64,000 nucleotides of DNA from Galbula dea. Lineage: Eukaryota > Chordata > Aves > Piciformes > Galbulidae. The position numbers were made by a program, and so were the translations under genes. Under the pieces are notes generated by a model. It saw nothing but the letters and a program-made list of their open reading frames with translations. It did not search any database and was not told the DNA's origin. The DNA lies in assembly GCA_013399015.1 (NCBI GenBank), contig VWZX01001040.1, positions 1,839,726-1,903,725 on the forward strand, in the 5' to 3' direction. Shown here piece by piece: positions 36,701 to 49,200 of the stretch. Position 1 is the stretch's first letter; each line of letters opens with the position of its first letter.

Positions 36701-37846
36701 AATCCCCTTTCCTGGGCTATTCTAACATATCCTTTTCAACTGTTGAGTGCAATTTGAAACTGCTGATGCTCTTTGCAACATGGTTTATTGTGTATGGTGG
36801 TTGGACTCAATGGTTAATGGTTGGACTTCATGATCTTGGAGGTCTTTTCCAATCTAGATGATTCTATGATATTACCAGGTTAAAATTTTAGTGTACCCAG
36901 CCACTGCTGGAACTTGACTTAAAGGTCACACCACGCTGAAGAAAAAATGTCACATACTCTGCAACACCTCAAGGATAGACTGGTACCTTTCAGGTACTGG
37001 ACCTAGGCACTCCTGGATCTTTCTTAGTGGAACAGCTCTCAGACAAGCAGGAAGAATTTAAAAAGCTGTTCCTGGTGCAAAAGGAATCTCAGACAGAGAG
37101 GATAGCTCTGGGGATTTGTGAAGATGAAGGCATAAGATCTCTGTATTTGAGCATGGTTTGTTGGTTTGTTTTGCATTCTTGCCCTGCTGCCAGTAGCGTG
37201 CCCATCCTCTGCAGGTACGCATCAACAGTGTTATCTGGAGTGTCTCATTCAAACAGCAGCTATAGCTACACTGTTGTAACCAAAAAAAACAAGCATACAC
37301 GGATAACTGTAACCCAGCTAGCTGTTTGCAGCAAAGCCACTTGCCAGATGAAGCTCAGCAAGAAGCATCCCAGGTTTGTACATCTCTAGGTTCTGCTGCT
37401 TATGCCGAACAATAGCTACGCCCCCCAGAAGGTGCAAGACCAAGCAGTTTAAAGCTAGGTTGATGATATTGTTGCAAACTTCTCTGGCTGCAGACACACC
37501 AGCCAGAGAGAGTGTTGTAGCAGGTGGCAGTAAGATACCTAATGAAGGCTGAAGATAAAAAGCTATTTCTAGTAAGGCAGAGCAAGCAAACTTCTGTCCC
37601 AGCACACAGGGCCTCTAGTCCCACCTATCTGACAAGAGAGGCTGGTTTGCCCCAGCTACTCACCCGGCATTGGTATAGCTCCTGCAGCTGGGTGTTGATC
37701 CATTCCTCCAGGTCTAGCCAGCGCTGTAGGTCTTTGCGGTTGTACTTGATGGTTAACTTGCCCAGTTTCCTATGTGATGATTCCTCCCCAGGTTTCTCTG
37801 GTGTCTGGAAAGTCACCCGGGGCAGTGTGCTGGAGTTGCTGGCCAT
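33777..37846 (-). CDS. PPP1R14D: PPP1R14D, protein phosphatase 1 inhibitor (exons 1 and 2; C terminus unresolved)
   Basis: Exon 1 is 37846 down to 37664 (61 codons, ATG start) and exon 2 is 33872 down to 33777 (32 codons); both join in phase 0 across a GTGAGT donor and a TTTTTTAG acceptor. Exon 1 encodes the PPP1R14 inhibitory core, KLTIKYNRKDLQRWLDLEEW, with the conserved threonine (residue 32) that in CPI-17-type proteins is phosphorylated to make the protein a strong PP1 inhibitor. Exon 2 encodes the acidic PQIDLEDLLEVPNEEQ helix typical of the family. The intron between them is about 3.8 kb. Exon 2 ends at CAG|GTCAGA, a weak donor; reading through gives a stop after two codons. The final helix (family pattern FIxELL) was not found convincingly; a weak candidate lies at 31040-31192. 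The position between ZFYVE19 and SPINT1, on the opposite strand, matches human. Confidence 0.9.
33873..37663. other. PPP1R14D intron 1
   Basis: This is minus-strand intronic DNA. It contains an (ATA)n simple repeat at 36525-36541 and one CR1 3' fragment at 36790-36870. Nothing else is recognised. Confidence 0.7.
36790..36870 (+). repeat. CR1 retrotransposon 3' fragment
   Basis: The sequence 'ggttggacttcatgatcttg', then 'gaggtcttttccaa' and 'gatgattctatga', is the CR1 3' end in plus orientation. Only about 80 bases are present. Confidence 0.9.
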
Positions 37847-37899
37847 GCTCACCGCTTCCTCCTCCTTCAACAGCTGCAACCCTCCTTCCTGTGGGCTCC

Positions 37900-38500
37900 C
37901 TCAGTCCTTTTCTCTGTCTCCTTCAACCAAGGCCTCTCTGCAACTAGTGGCTCACAGCATGAGCTACTCAGACACCAAAGGCAGGCAGCATTAGTGATCA
38001 CAGGGCTGGGGCAGCAGTCAGGCTCTGCAGGCAGAGTTACAGCAGCAGATTCTTGGGTTTCACCATTGGCTGTGCTGACAGGAGCAGGGAGGCAGGCAGT
38101 GGAGTTGTTGTAATAACATCTGTTGTTAAAAGAAGCCAAGTGAACCAGGGAATTGATGAAGCAAGTATGTTAATATTTAACACAAGTCAGCTCCAAGAGG
38201 TGGGGAAAAAGGAGGTTTTAAATGACTGTTTTCCTACAGGCATAACTTACTGTGCATGTGCAATTCCAGAGGGCTGATCCATACATAATGCATTGAATCC
38301 TGCTGTGTTCAAGCTCCACCAGCCTCTGTAAACTACTTTGCCTGCAGCTACGGGGTTTAGCTCCCATTGAAGTGGTGTATTTCGCACTTTCCAGCTAAAT
38401 CACTGAACCCATCGTGTATAAGGAGATGTGGTCTGGAGTCAGGTGGCTATATCCACTGTTTTACAGAAGTGGAAATACTAGGTCAGTGACACTTTCATGT
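37900..38500. other. Region upstream of the PPP1R14D start codon
   Basis: This should hold the 5' UTR and promoter of the minus-strand PPP1R14D gene. It is not strongly CpG-rich and I see no TATA box in a convincing place. If the plus-strand exons at 39.1-43.1 kb belong to a transcript starting here, the promoter would be bidirectional, which is speculative. Confidence 0.35.
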
Positions 38501-38504
38501 GGAC

Positions 38505-38765
38505 ATGAGGAAATGGCCTCAAGTTGCACCAGGGGAGGTATACATTAGACATTAGGAAAAAAATTCTTCAACAAAGGGTGGTCAAGCATTGGAGCAGGCT
38601 GCTCAGGGAAGTGGTGGAGTTACCATGCCTGGGGGTATTTAAGAGACATGTAGTGCTTAGTGACATGGTTTAGTGGTGAACCTGGCAGTGCTAAGTTGAC
38701 AGCTGGACTTAATGTTAAAGGTCTTTTCCAACCTCAATGATTCCATGATTCCATGTTGTTCTATA
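38505..38765 (+). repeat. CR1 retrotransposon 3' fragment
   Basis: The fragment includes 'ggagcaggctgctcagggaa' and 'gtggtggagttaccatgcct', then 'gtcttttccaacctcaatga' and two 'ttccatga' octamers. It is in sense orientation and about 260 bases long. Confidence 0.93.
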
Positions 38766-39095
38766 ATCTGTAAGTTTACTCCAACTATCTCAAAAATTTC
38801 TGTAGAAATCCCAGTGGCCTGAATTTGAGATATTTGATTTGAGCAAGCTTATTCTGACATCATAAACTGCTGTTGTACTATATGTTATCATTGCTTTGTT
38901 TACAATCTCTTTCTTACTGGAAAACAGGTTAAAGGTCTGCAGCATTATTGCCCTATGCCATTTTAAAAGGATACATGTAAGCAGCAATGTTCAGAGGAAC
39001 AGAAATCAGGCTGGCTGTGTTTATGGGGTGCCAGAGCAATGGGACACCTATGTTTCCTCTAGACAACATATCACACCTCTTTATCCATCTGTTCA

Positions 39096-42000
39096 CAGAG
39101 CCTTTCAGTGACCTGTCCAGAGAGCCCTATCAAATGGACAAGTGAGCTGACACCCTTCATGAAGCAGATCCGGGAACCTCAGTCTCATGATTTACGTGGA
39201 AAAAGCAAGTAAGTCTCCTGCTCCTGACAGCCAAGGTACTTCCAGTTTGGAGACCAAGAGCTAGGTAAACCAAAGAAAAAACAACCAACCTTTCTCCCAG
39301 TGATAGCTACTGCCAGGTAGCATGGGGAAGTCTGCAGGAGGGCTGGTCTCCTCTCAAAGTTATACCCAGTCCATCTGAAAAAGCCATATTCCTGTGCCCA
39401 GAGGAATGGTGATACGACCAGCCAGCAACATCTTGTACATAGAGGGTTAGAAAGCTGGGCATGACCATTCCAGCCCTTCTTTTCATCTTGAATTTGAGCA
39501 AAATATAAAAGCCTTTTCTGATGGAAGATTTCACAAAATGCTGGTTCTGAAACTTGCTTCCATATCAGTGAGGGATAAAGTATTAAAGTATACCTCGAAC
39601 TGATATCATCTCTGCTTTTCAGACAGCTTAAATTTTCCATTCAGAAGACAGATGTCAGCTATTTAATTTAAACAGCTTTACTCATTTTTCCTCACTGCTT
39701 GGCTGTAGCCTCCCTCTAATTTCACTGCTAAAAATATCTTATTTAGACCCATATTTCCTGGTAAAATCCATGTTGATAGGCTCAGAGCATACTTAGTGAG
39801 TGCAGATTCTTTAGAGGTTCTTAACTGTTAGAAAACTTGCAAAGTTCATTGAACATTCTATCATCCATTACAACTATTGACATTTCAAAGGTTAGTGTGC
39901 TGTCCCAACACAGGCAGATTTTCACAAGGCAGCTCTGGACCAAAGGACACACAGTGCCAGGCATCAAGCTCCTGTCTCCAAACAGAAGTGCTCTATTTTG
40001 GTACTCAGGGGCTGATATTTTTTAACAGGGGAAAACAACTTCTATTTATTTTTGTCCCGAGAAACTCTGGATAGGCTGGCATTAAGACCAGAGAAAGAGA
40101 ACCAGATTTACAAAACCAATTACTTGGCATCCCTGAGTCAGTCAAAAAATTTGCAGCAGCTGAAGGGCTGGCAAGAAAGGTGCCCCCTTCCTTCATCCCT
40201 TGTGCTGACTCTGGTGCTCTTTGTTGAGCAGTTCAGTTCAACTATACATGAAACTTGGGGTTTGCCTTGTTAAAGTTGAATTTGTGAAGGACAGGATCCA
40301 GAGGTCACAGGAGAGATGGGAGGAAGAGGGAAAGGGGAATATAACCTGCCCTAATGGCTCTTCAAACAGCTTGAGCCACTGTTGGCTTGTAACCTCACTT
40401 AAGATTGAGCAATGGGCTAAGCTACCATGTCTGAAAAGGTCCACAGGCAGGCTTACCCCACTGTCTGTACTCTGCTGACAAAACAGACCCTGGTGCCCTC
40501 ATGCTGCTCTACCAGTGTCACCCCACAGTGGAATAAGACATTCAGAGAGGGATGTCAGAGGCCCCCTCAGGAAAGTTGTAAACCAGAATGATCCAGATTA
40601 CAGGATGTTCATCATACTGCTTTGGCTTATATGAGTTTAGTTATGAATTCTTTCAATGAGAAGGTGATGATGTAGAAATCAATATTTACAGATAAAGTAG
40701 GCCTTCTCCAGTAATAAACTATTTTACCCTATAATTAAAGCAATAGGAAGAACAAAAAGCACACAAGATCACTCTATGAAGATGCAGTAGAAATTCCTGC
40801 AGGCACAGGATTGGATGCCTTATAGAGGGTACATAATATTGTCACCTTTGAACAATGCAGCATCTCCTATAGATGCAACAGCCACGTGTCAGTGGCAGTA
40901 AGTGCCAGCTGCCACCAAACAAGAAGTGGCTAAATGACTCTTTTCACAGTGCTGCACTCCACCCTGTCCTTTCCCCACATCACAGCAGATTCATGTGGCC
41001 AAAGGAGCAGAAGGACATTCATCATTTTGTTTGGACATGCACAGTGAGGGGGATCTCAGAGGTCTCAGGCATGGCTGGGAGATGAGATCTTATTTTCAGC
41101 CTAGTTATCTCTCCTTATAGCCTTGGGCATACAACCTGGACCAAAAGGGTTCAGTAGTAAACATACATACCTGGGCAACTGAGTCATCAGACAACCTGTT
41201 TTTTCACAAGAGCTGTGCACACATAACCTTCAGTGGACCTCCTGCTCCAGTTGCTGCTAATCATGTCCACTGCAAATCTACTTATCATTTATGTAGGTGA
41301 ATAAAGGGGGTTTAAATGTGGCCAACACACTTAAGTGTTAGACTGAAACACCGTGCCTCAGTTTCCATGTGTGTGAGCTGAGGTTGCTGCTCTTCCAGGC
41401 CTGGCCTAAGAGTGAGGTTTTGCCTTTGAAAGGAGAAGATTTGATATTGTGGAGTTGGGCTTTTATGGCTGTCTATGGCCCCAGAGAGAGCCACCAAACC
41501 AAGTCAAGCATCTGTGTTGTAGTGCCAAGCAGCTGTGACACTGATCAAGGCAGCAGAGCAACCAAGTGCATGAGGCAGATCCGGTTACACTTGTCTGTTC
41601 TTGAAGCTAATAATCTCCATCCCACACCTGTGACCTAACCTGGTGCTTCTCTTTCTCTCCAAGCTGATGACTATGGTGCATGCTCAATAATTCAGCAGGA
41701 CCCCAGCTCATCTTTCTAGAGAACCAGGTCAGCCCCTTTCCCTTGAGTCCCAGCCTAGAGAGGAACATTTCCCTTCAAGGCAGCCAGAAGCCAGTCTGCA
41801 CCTGTTTTAGAAATTACTCACTTTCCCTGTGGTTGCAAATATGATAGTTACCACCAATTAAACTAGGGAAGGCAGCAGAAGTGACTGTATCAATACTGCA
41901 TTGACACCACAAGGTATCATAGAATCATCTGGGTTGGAAGGGACCTCAGAGGTCATCTAGTCCAACCCCCCTATAGTGAGCAGGGACATCCCCAACTAAA

Positions 42001-42390
42001 TCAGGTTGCTCAGAACCTTGTCTAGCATCACCTTGCATGCCTCCAGGGACGGGGCCTCAACTACCTCCCTGGGCAAAGAGGTTCTGCACTCTCCTGTGAG
42101 CAGGAACAGGTACAGAAAAAAAGTTGTGTGGATCAGCAAATGTAGTCAGGGCTGGAAATCTAAAAAATCCAGAGCCCTGAGTGAGCAACCCCACTACACC
42201 CAGTATCCTGACATCCACTTCCCTCAACTTTCACTCTTTCCACAGGAATGTGGAAACTGAAAAGGCTGCACCATTGCCCCAGAGCTCCAGCAAGAAAAGG
42301 AAGAGCACATCATGTCTTGCCTTCAACTCCTGGAGCCCTAAGGAAGCAGCCAGGGGTTTCCACTTCACACAGTCCCTACCTCTCACCTGA
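39096..42390 (+). CDS. Possible spliced ORF of unknown identity (two exons in phase)
   Basis: Segment A (39096-39208) follows an 'atctgttcacag' acceptor and ends AGCAA|GTAAGT; it reads SLSVTCPESPIKWTSELTPF... and ends ...DLRGKSK. Segment B (42247-42390) follows 'ctctttccacag' and reads NVETEKAAPLPQSSSKKRKS... to a TGA stop. A ends with two bases of a codon and B supplies the third in the only long open frame, so the join is in phase. I do not recognise the protein; it is basic and serine/proline-rich. Upstream exons and a start codon were not found. It could be a lineage-specific or fast-evolving gene, a non-coding transcript, or chance. Confidence 0.35.
39209..41918. other. Possible intron or intergenic DNA
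   Basis: No exon or named repeat is recognised. A short MIR-tail-like phrase, 'gtgcctcagtttcc', is present near 41354. Confidence 0.4.
41918..42110 (-). repeat. CR1 retrotransposon fragment
   Basis: The reversed CR1 3' end begins 'atcatagaatcatctgggtt', with 'ggtcatctagtccaaccccc' and 'ctccctgggcaa' following. It is antisense relative to the plus-strand genes. Confidence 0.92.
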
Positions 42391-42637
42391 GCAGTACTAC
42401 AACCTCTGCATGCTGGTGGAAAGAGGAGTATTCTCCAGTCAGTCTTACTCCTCTCCCCCAGTAGTCTTACCTTTAATAAGACAGTGAAAGGACAGTGAGA
42501 AAGAACAATGCCAAGAGACAGAGGAAAATATTTCCCAACCTAGCATTTGATTGATCAACCCAAAATTGCACTATTTGGCATCACCTCAGAAAGCAGACAA
42601 GTCTCTGTAATAAAGATGAGAGGTCAGAGGAGCTAGG

Positions 42638-42660
42638 CTGCCTGCCTGCCTGCCTGCCCT
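42638..42660. repeat. (CTGC)n microsatellite
   Basis: About five tandem CTGC units merge into a pyrimidine-rich tail. Confidence 0.85.
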
Positions 42661-43017
42661 CCCTCCTGCCTCTGTTACTGGCAGTCAAGTGAAACATAAA
42701 GGCTAATGGCTCACAAGCAACTGAGAAGGTTACATGAGAAATAGTTGTACTTACTGCTTGGGCACACCAGAGAAGTCAAAAAAACTGGACTCTCTTCTTA
42801 TTTAGGCAACCAATTGTGTTTATCTGTGCCCATCCTCAGACATCCTGTAGGTAGTGAGGTGAGTAAGCATCTCCATCCAGGAGGAAGCCCCTTCATCCCC
42901 CTGAATACTTAGGTGAAGCTGACAACATGAATTAGATGCCAAATGGAGTATTTGGGGATCTTTGAAAACCTGTCTACATTGTTTTGTTGCCCTCTCTCTT
43001 TTGCTGTTTCCTTACAG

Positions 43018-43088
43018 AAAGAGGCCCACAGCAGTAAAAGCATTATCACACAGAGGCTTCAGCAAGTCCTTGAATGGTAGAGTTGGAG
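43018..43088 (+). other. Exon-like segment C with good splice sites
   Basis: A 71-base segment lies between 'tttccttacag' and 'gttggag|gtaaga'. It stays open in the frame KRPTAVKALSHRGFSKSL and accepts the same phase (2) that segment A at 39096-39208 donates. It may therefore be an alternative exon to segment B, or belong to a 5' UTR. There is no homology that I recognise. Confidence 0.3.
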
Positions 43089-43112
43089 GTAAGAGAAGCC
43101 CTGGCTGAGTAG

Positions 43113-43235
43113 ATCACAGAATTATTATAGTTGGAAAATACCTCTGAGATCATCGAGTCCAACTGTCCACCCAACACACCATGTCCCCTACTAAACCATG
43201 TCACCAAGCACCATAGCAACACTTCTTTTTTTTAA
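43113..43235 (-). repeat. CR1-like fragment, diverged
   Basis: The sequence 'atcacagaattattatagtt', then 'gagatcatcgagtccaactg' and 'aaaccatgtcaccaagc', is the reversed 3' end of a CR1 subfamily. It is short and diverged. Confidence 0.85.
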
Positions 43236-45980
43236 ACTCTGTTTTCCAGCCTGCTTTCACCATTTCAGGCTTGCAGAGGCCATCTGTAGTGTTCTTGCAC
43301 CAAAAAGTTGATTGTGAACCAATCCTTTCCAAAGGGTGCAATTATGCTTGCAGGGTCTGTACTGCTTACACCTGTAGGGAAATCACCGTCTACACACACA
43401 CGGGAGAGCTGCCTTTCATGGGAGGCAGTGTCAGGTGGCCTGAAGGTGTTGAAAGTCAGAAAGTTCCCAGGTATGCAGTCACTGTAGGAAGTGATGGAGA
43501 AGGAGAGGCTGTTGGGAACCCCATGATCAGTCTGGTTCCACTCACAGGTGCTGTAAAGAACAGTTCAGGTTGCCTACGGGGACTTCAACGGAAAACATTA
43601 AGTTTGTTCTGGTTCCTGCAAACTGAAGGTTCTTTGCTTCACATTTCCACACCTATCTCCCTGTAAAAGCCTAGTGTAGACAAGACAAAAGTGCAGATAT
43701 ATTCTCTGTGTGACTAGTCTCAGCACTGTTTTCTCTTCTACCTTTCCCAGTACTCCTGCCCTTAAGGGTATACCTTGACCAGCAACATTAAAATAAAAGC
43801 CAGTGCCACGCAGGGCTGGAGACAGGAACTCCCCCAAACAAACAACATCCCTTATTGTAACTCTCTTCCCCGGAGCTATCCTCGATGCCATGGGAATGGC
43901 TCTCGCGAGGACTCAGCAGCCTGTCACCCTTTCCCTGGCATTGTTCCACGGGACCAGTGGTTAGTCACGGCCCGATGAAGTCCCTCCCTGTCTCCTTCCT
44001 TTGCCACATCTTTGTGCCGTCACTTGCATCCGGGTCTCACCCCTGAATCACACCAGGAGGTTTAGCCTGCGGCAAAAAAACCAACAAGCAAGCAAACCTG
44101 TCTCCCATGTGTTAATTATACATGGAGCGGTTCCCAGGTAAAGCACAGCAGAATGGATTCATCTGCAGCAGCCAGTGGGACAAGCTGCTGTCAGGAAGTC
44201 ATTGCAAGTGGTGATGCCATGGAGCTGGGCTGCACAGCAAGGTAAAGGGGACCTGGACTAAGTCTTCCTTATTTTATTTTTTTCCTGTTGAGGTCACTTC
44301 CTTCTGGAAGGTGGGTATCCACCTGCTGCTGCATGCTGGGGTCTCCATGGCAATCACAAGAAGGCAGGTGACGCAGGCTCCTGCACTGGCTTTGTTACAA
44401 GCCATGCATGTCTAAGAGCTCTTATAATCTTAGTCAAATATTTAACTATGGTGCAGCTTACCCCCTCACCTTCAGCCATCTCCTGCAGAGTTATTGCCAG
44501 ACTGAGAGCAGACACTTTTCAAAGACAGACAGATGTTAATGATGACTCACTGTTTCAAGACCCCTTAAAAACACTCCCAAGTCATAAAATCACACACCCT
44601 ACTTTCTCTACTTTCTAATATGAATAACACACAGGAAATTATTCATTTGGCAGATGATGTGAGCTGCGATGGGATTTCTAGGTTAGGAGTGCCAAGAGTA
44701 AGTTACAGAGTTGGAAGAGTAGCTGCTCCAACGGAGAGAGGCTCCTAGTAGAAGTCTTTGGTCTTGGAACTAATCCCCATTAAAATTTTAATTACTGAAC
44801 CTCTCAGGAAGAAGCTGGGTGTATTTAGAAACTGTGCTATTGTCACAGAGGTGGGATGCATCCCTCCTACAGTGGAGAACCAAAAATGTGATTTAAATCC
44901 CACGAGGACAGATGAGGCTGGATCAGACATACAGAGAGAAGGAGCAGGAATTAAAATGCTGAACTCCAGAATGGTCCCAAATCATAAAGCCATTTGCTGT
45001 TTGATATGGAGCTGCTGATCATTATCTTTTTTCAAGGATATGCCACCCAGTACAATCTCACATTTGCTGCTGTTGTTTTAAATGGTGCAATGTTACAAAT
45101 AATGTCTAAGCAAATTACAAGCACTCCCTGCTCTCCTAAGGACTATGACAGAGGGATAAGTTTACCAATGGTCTTTAAGACTGCTTACAGAGGGGGTTGA
45201 TAACACTGGTGTAGCTGCTGGACAGGGGAATTTGATCACAGATCTGCAAGTAGAAGCAGGAGGGGAGAAAATACATGGAAATTATGGGAGTCAGCTATAA
45301 TACCATCCTTAGAGGCAAGGGCACAATAAATGGACCATGGCTGACCTGTATGAGATTGAGGAGAGTAGTGAAACGTTGCTCATCGGTGTGGGGGGGTCAT
45401 TATAAAGTTTTCACTGCTGTGGTGGTCCCACCCTGAAGGCACCCTCCAAGCATGCTCCTAAAGCAGGCATGCTTTCACCCAAAAGGAGTATTGTGTTCCA
45501 AGAGCAGAGAATTTATTTTGAGATACCTGCACTGAACACAAAACCTCTCGTGGCAGCATTGGCAGTGGGCACTGTAGATGCAGCTCCTAGGTTGACTCAT
45601 CTGAGTTAGTGAGACCTGGACTAATGGTGCTCTGTGCCACACAGCTGGCCACGTTGGAGCAGGAGGGCTGCCACTGGATAACACGGACTGTGCTTCCCAG
45701 CTTTTGGGTCATTCGAAGCATCCTAAGGTCGGGGATGCAGCAAGCACGCAGCTGGTGGGATGCTCATCCTGACTGGGTTCCCTCACACCTGCGTGAACCA
45801 CAGCACACCTCTGAGCTCCCATGGGGAGTGCTCCCTTGCCAGAGAAGTGGAAGATGGTATCAGCCCAGCTCTCCTCCCCTTCCTCTTACGCAATTCAGCA
45901 GGCAGGGGAGTGACTCGAGTTTTTTTTCGTCTCCCAGAGAGTCGGTTTTCACTTCTTGCACTCTCAGTGCCTTTGTCTCC
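43236..45980. other. Intergenic DNA upstream of SPINT1
   Basis: No exon, repeat or RNA gene is recognised. A modestly GC-rich patch at about 43.85-44.05 kb carries several CG dinucleotides and could be a regulatory element, but no motif stands out. Confidence 0.4.
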
Positions 45981-45989
45981 ACTGGGCGC

Positions 45990-46200
45990 AGCTGAAGGCA
46001 CACCTGAGGAGTGGAGGCGCGGGGGGACAAGCGGGGCTCCCCGCTCCCAGCGTCGGTATCACCGGAGACTGCCCAGGTGGGGGCTGAGAGCGCGTGCTCA
46101 GGGCTTGGGGGGGGACGCACTGGCCACCCCAGGGCGAGCAGGGACCTGGAGCGTCGCCTCGGCTGTGGTCAGGGTCCTAGTTCGCCCCGGGTTGGAATGC
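45990..46200 (+). promoter_or_regulatory. SPINT1: GC-rich promoter / 5' UTR region of SPINT1
   Basis: The stretch is rich in G, C and CG dinucleotides and ends shortly before a strong acceptor ('cttctcctgttatttag' ending at 46249). A likely reading is a non-coding first exon here, ending near 'gactgcccag|gtgggg' at about 46076, and a short intron. No TATA box is evident. Confidence 0.5.
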
Positions 46201-46292
46201 ACCTGCACACTGTCTGTCTTAGCTTCATCTATCTTCTCCTGTTATTTAGGAAAGGATTAAGATCTCAAGGACGCGAAGATCGGGACACCAAG

Positions 46293-49200
46293 ATGGCCAG
46301 AGGGAGTTCAGGTCCATGGTTCGTGCTTTGGCTCTGCTTAGTGCTGGGGTTGGACTTCACTGAAGGACAGGAAGAAAAACCCTTCGGTGAAACATGCCTG
46401 GAGGACTTTACGGCAGGGATGCCTGATTTGGTGCTGGATACGGACGCCTCCGTCCAGAATGGAGCCACCTTCTTGTCATCCCCCATGGTCCATCGGAGCA
46501 GGGACTGCATGCGAGCCTGCTGTAAGGACCCCGCTTGTAACCTGGCTCTTGTGGAGCAGGTCCCAGGCACGGAGGAAGACCGCATCCAGGGCTGCTTCCT
46601 ACTCAACTGCCTCTACGAGCAGGCTTTCGTCTGCAGGTTTGCCAGGAAGATTGGCTTCCTCAACTTCTTGAGGAAGGACGTGTACGATTCCTACCTGGCA
46701 ATGCAGAATCATGGATCTAGTGGTAAGGTGCCTATAATGGAACTATGCAAACTGGGGCTGAATGAGCCACTGGTGCCAGCTCATCCTTCTATCTTTTGTG
46801 CAGCTTGCTAAACGACTGGGTTAAAGTGGTGTTAAAGATGGGGTGTCTGTATGTCCCTCTGCCTCAAAGGTTTTTCCCTGACTTTGATGAACTCATTTAA
46901 GTTCTGTGCCTTAGTTTACCTGTTAGTAAATGGAGAGGAAATAATTCTTTAACCTGTTTGAAGTGGGTGGAGCAAGTGTTTACCAAATGCAGACTGTGTT
47001 TTTGACACTTGGCAATGTAGAGGAAAAGGTATTGGTTTTTTTCTACCTCCCTTTAGGCCTTTGAGGTTGGAAAGTGAAATCCTCTAAAAACCTACACATC
47101 ACCACATTTTAAAGGGCTATGTTAATCTCTTTAATTGCTCAGGGACTGGAGGCAGGACGCAATCCACTTACCTTTCATTTTGCCACAGCCTAAATCTTCT
47201 GAGCAGCAGCCTGGATGGAGTGAGGTGTCTCAGTATCACTCTGCTTGTTGGGGCTACTCCTTGCTGCTCAGGAGACTGATTAGAAAACTGCCCCTTTAAG
47301 GGTGGGTTTCTCTTCCCCAATCCCCCGTTCCCTGCTCTGAAAGATTGCACCTGGAAGCAGAAAAAACAGGTGAAAAATAAAGTAATCTGAAGCTGGCTGC
47401 CTGCCACATGCTCTCCCATCCCCAGAAGAAATGCAGAGTGTTCAGAGACACTGAAAACATGGCAATTCTTCCTTTTGCCTCCGTATTTCATGTTTTGGAG
47501 GAAACCTAATGAAGCTGGGTCTTTGGCAACCATAACCAGCTTATTATATGTTGATGTATAGGCAGGACTGTTAAGGGATATCTGTACAGGTAATCCTCTT
47601 GATGCCCCCTCTCATCCCACCTGTGATAGGGATGGAGAGGATCTGTAAAGATGACAAGGGGACCGACCAGCCAGCTTAGGCTGGACTGTGTGAGTTGAAT
47701 AGGTCTTTGATCTTTTGCTGGGATGTGCCAGCCTGTGAGTTTAATAGGTGCTGGAGGTGTGAAAGGCAGGCACCAGACCCCACACTGACCACTTTTGTCC
47801 ATCCTAAGTAGCAGTGTGGGGTTTTTGGAGGAGACCGCAGCTCCTCGGGAGCAGCCCTTGAGTGTCTGTCGTTGGTTTAAGCAGAAATGTGGCAGAAGTA
47901 GGTCCCTTGTCCTCTGTACTTGCTAGTCACCTACCACCCTGTTTTAGGGCTTTCTGGCAAATCTCTGTCTCACTGTTGCAGTAGTTGTCCAGTGTCTCCA
48001 TTCCAGGCTCAAAATCCTTTCCACAGGAGCTGCAATTAGTGAGGAACTGAAGGCCACTTCTCCAGGACTGGAGGTGGCATGCTGGCAGCTGTCTGAGGAG
48101 GAGGAAAAGGGAACACATCATCTCCAATACATCCTGATTTCACAAGATGAGATTAAAATACAATGTATTGTTGAGCAATTCAGTCTCTTCACCTGTGTGG
48201 ACCAATGCCCCATATAAAGAGACTGCAAGCCCCCTCCTCTCTGAGCTGGTCTCAGGGCCTGCCATTATGGTTCTCTAGAAAGTGTCCCTGGGTCACAGAG
48301 CTCTCTGTGTCACCAGCAGTGCTGTATTTATCACTCTGTGGCACCTAGTTGGATCATCTCAGCCAAAGGATATGCAGGTGCTGCATCCCTAATGCTACCT
48401 TAACAGATGGTGGGGTTGCTGTGGTAGAAAGGGAAGACCCAAGAGGGTTTGTCAGTGAGAAGTGAAAAACATGCCAGAAACGCTGTTGGGGATACTCTGC
48501 CTGCTTAGGTGGGCATGCCCCTTCTCGGTCATGTGGGGCTTGCACCACAATACCGCCTCAGGTGTAGGAAGGGCTTGGTCCCTTCTACACCCCATGTTTG
48601 CACTCAGAGGGTGCAGGGTACCAGGCAGGTCCCCAGCTGTAGTGACAGACACCACGAAGCTCACTACTTCATGTTTGGATCAGGCTGTAATGGTGGTGGT
48701 GTGCCTCCATGGGAAACATGTTTCCCTTCTCTCCTGAAATTTTTAGGCAGTGTCTTTGACTGATACCAAAGGCTTTCTGAGTCACCTGGAATGACATCAG
48801 AGGGGTGGCAGGAAAAGAGATGAAGGACTATTACTCTTTATTAATCCAGACCTGAAAAGGAGTTATTTTACTGGAAAAATTAAGGGCTAAAGCAGGCCAT
48901 ATGAGCTGGGCCCTCCTCCCTACAGCAGTTGATGAGGCACCTAGGAATGAAGATCTTGATTTTAGTTCAGATCCAAACAAAAAAAAAAAATCAAAACAAA
49001 AGCCCAAGCCCCTGTAGCTGTGATGCTGGAATTGGGTTCATGTAGGAGTAATGAGTATCCCTGGGCAGGAAGGTGAGTGTCTGGCTGCCACTGAGGTGAA
49101 CTGGGGAAGGGCATGAAGATGCAGGTGCAGGAGGCCAGATGTAGGAGCCCCTGGGCTCTATGTGTCAACCTGGCAGCAGAAGGAAGTTCTACAGCATTTT

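Noticed and set aside
37524..37994. 156-codon plus-strand ORF overlapping PPP1R14D exon 1
   Set aside because: It is the antisense shadow of the PPP1R14D coding exon and has no recognisable domain.
43271..43666. 131-codon plus-strand ORF upstream of SPINT1
   Set aside because: No domain, no splice context and no conserved pattern; likely chance.
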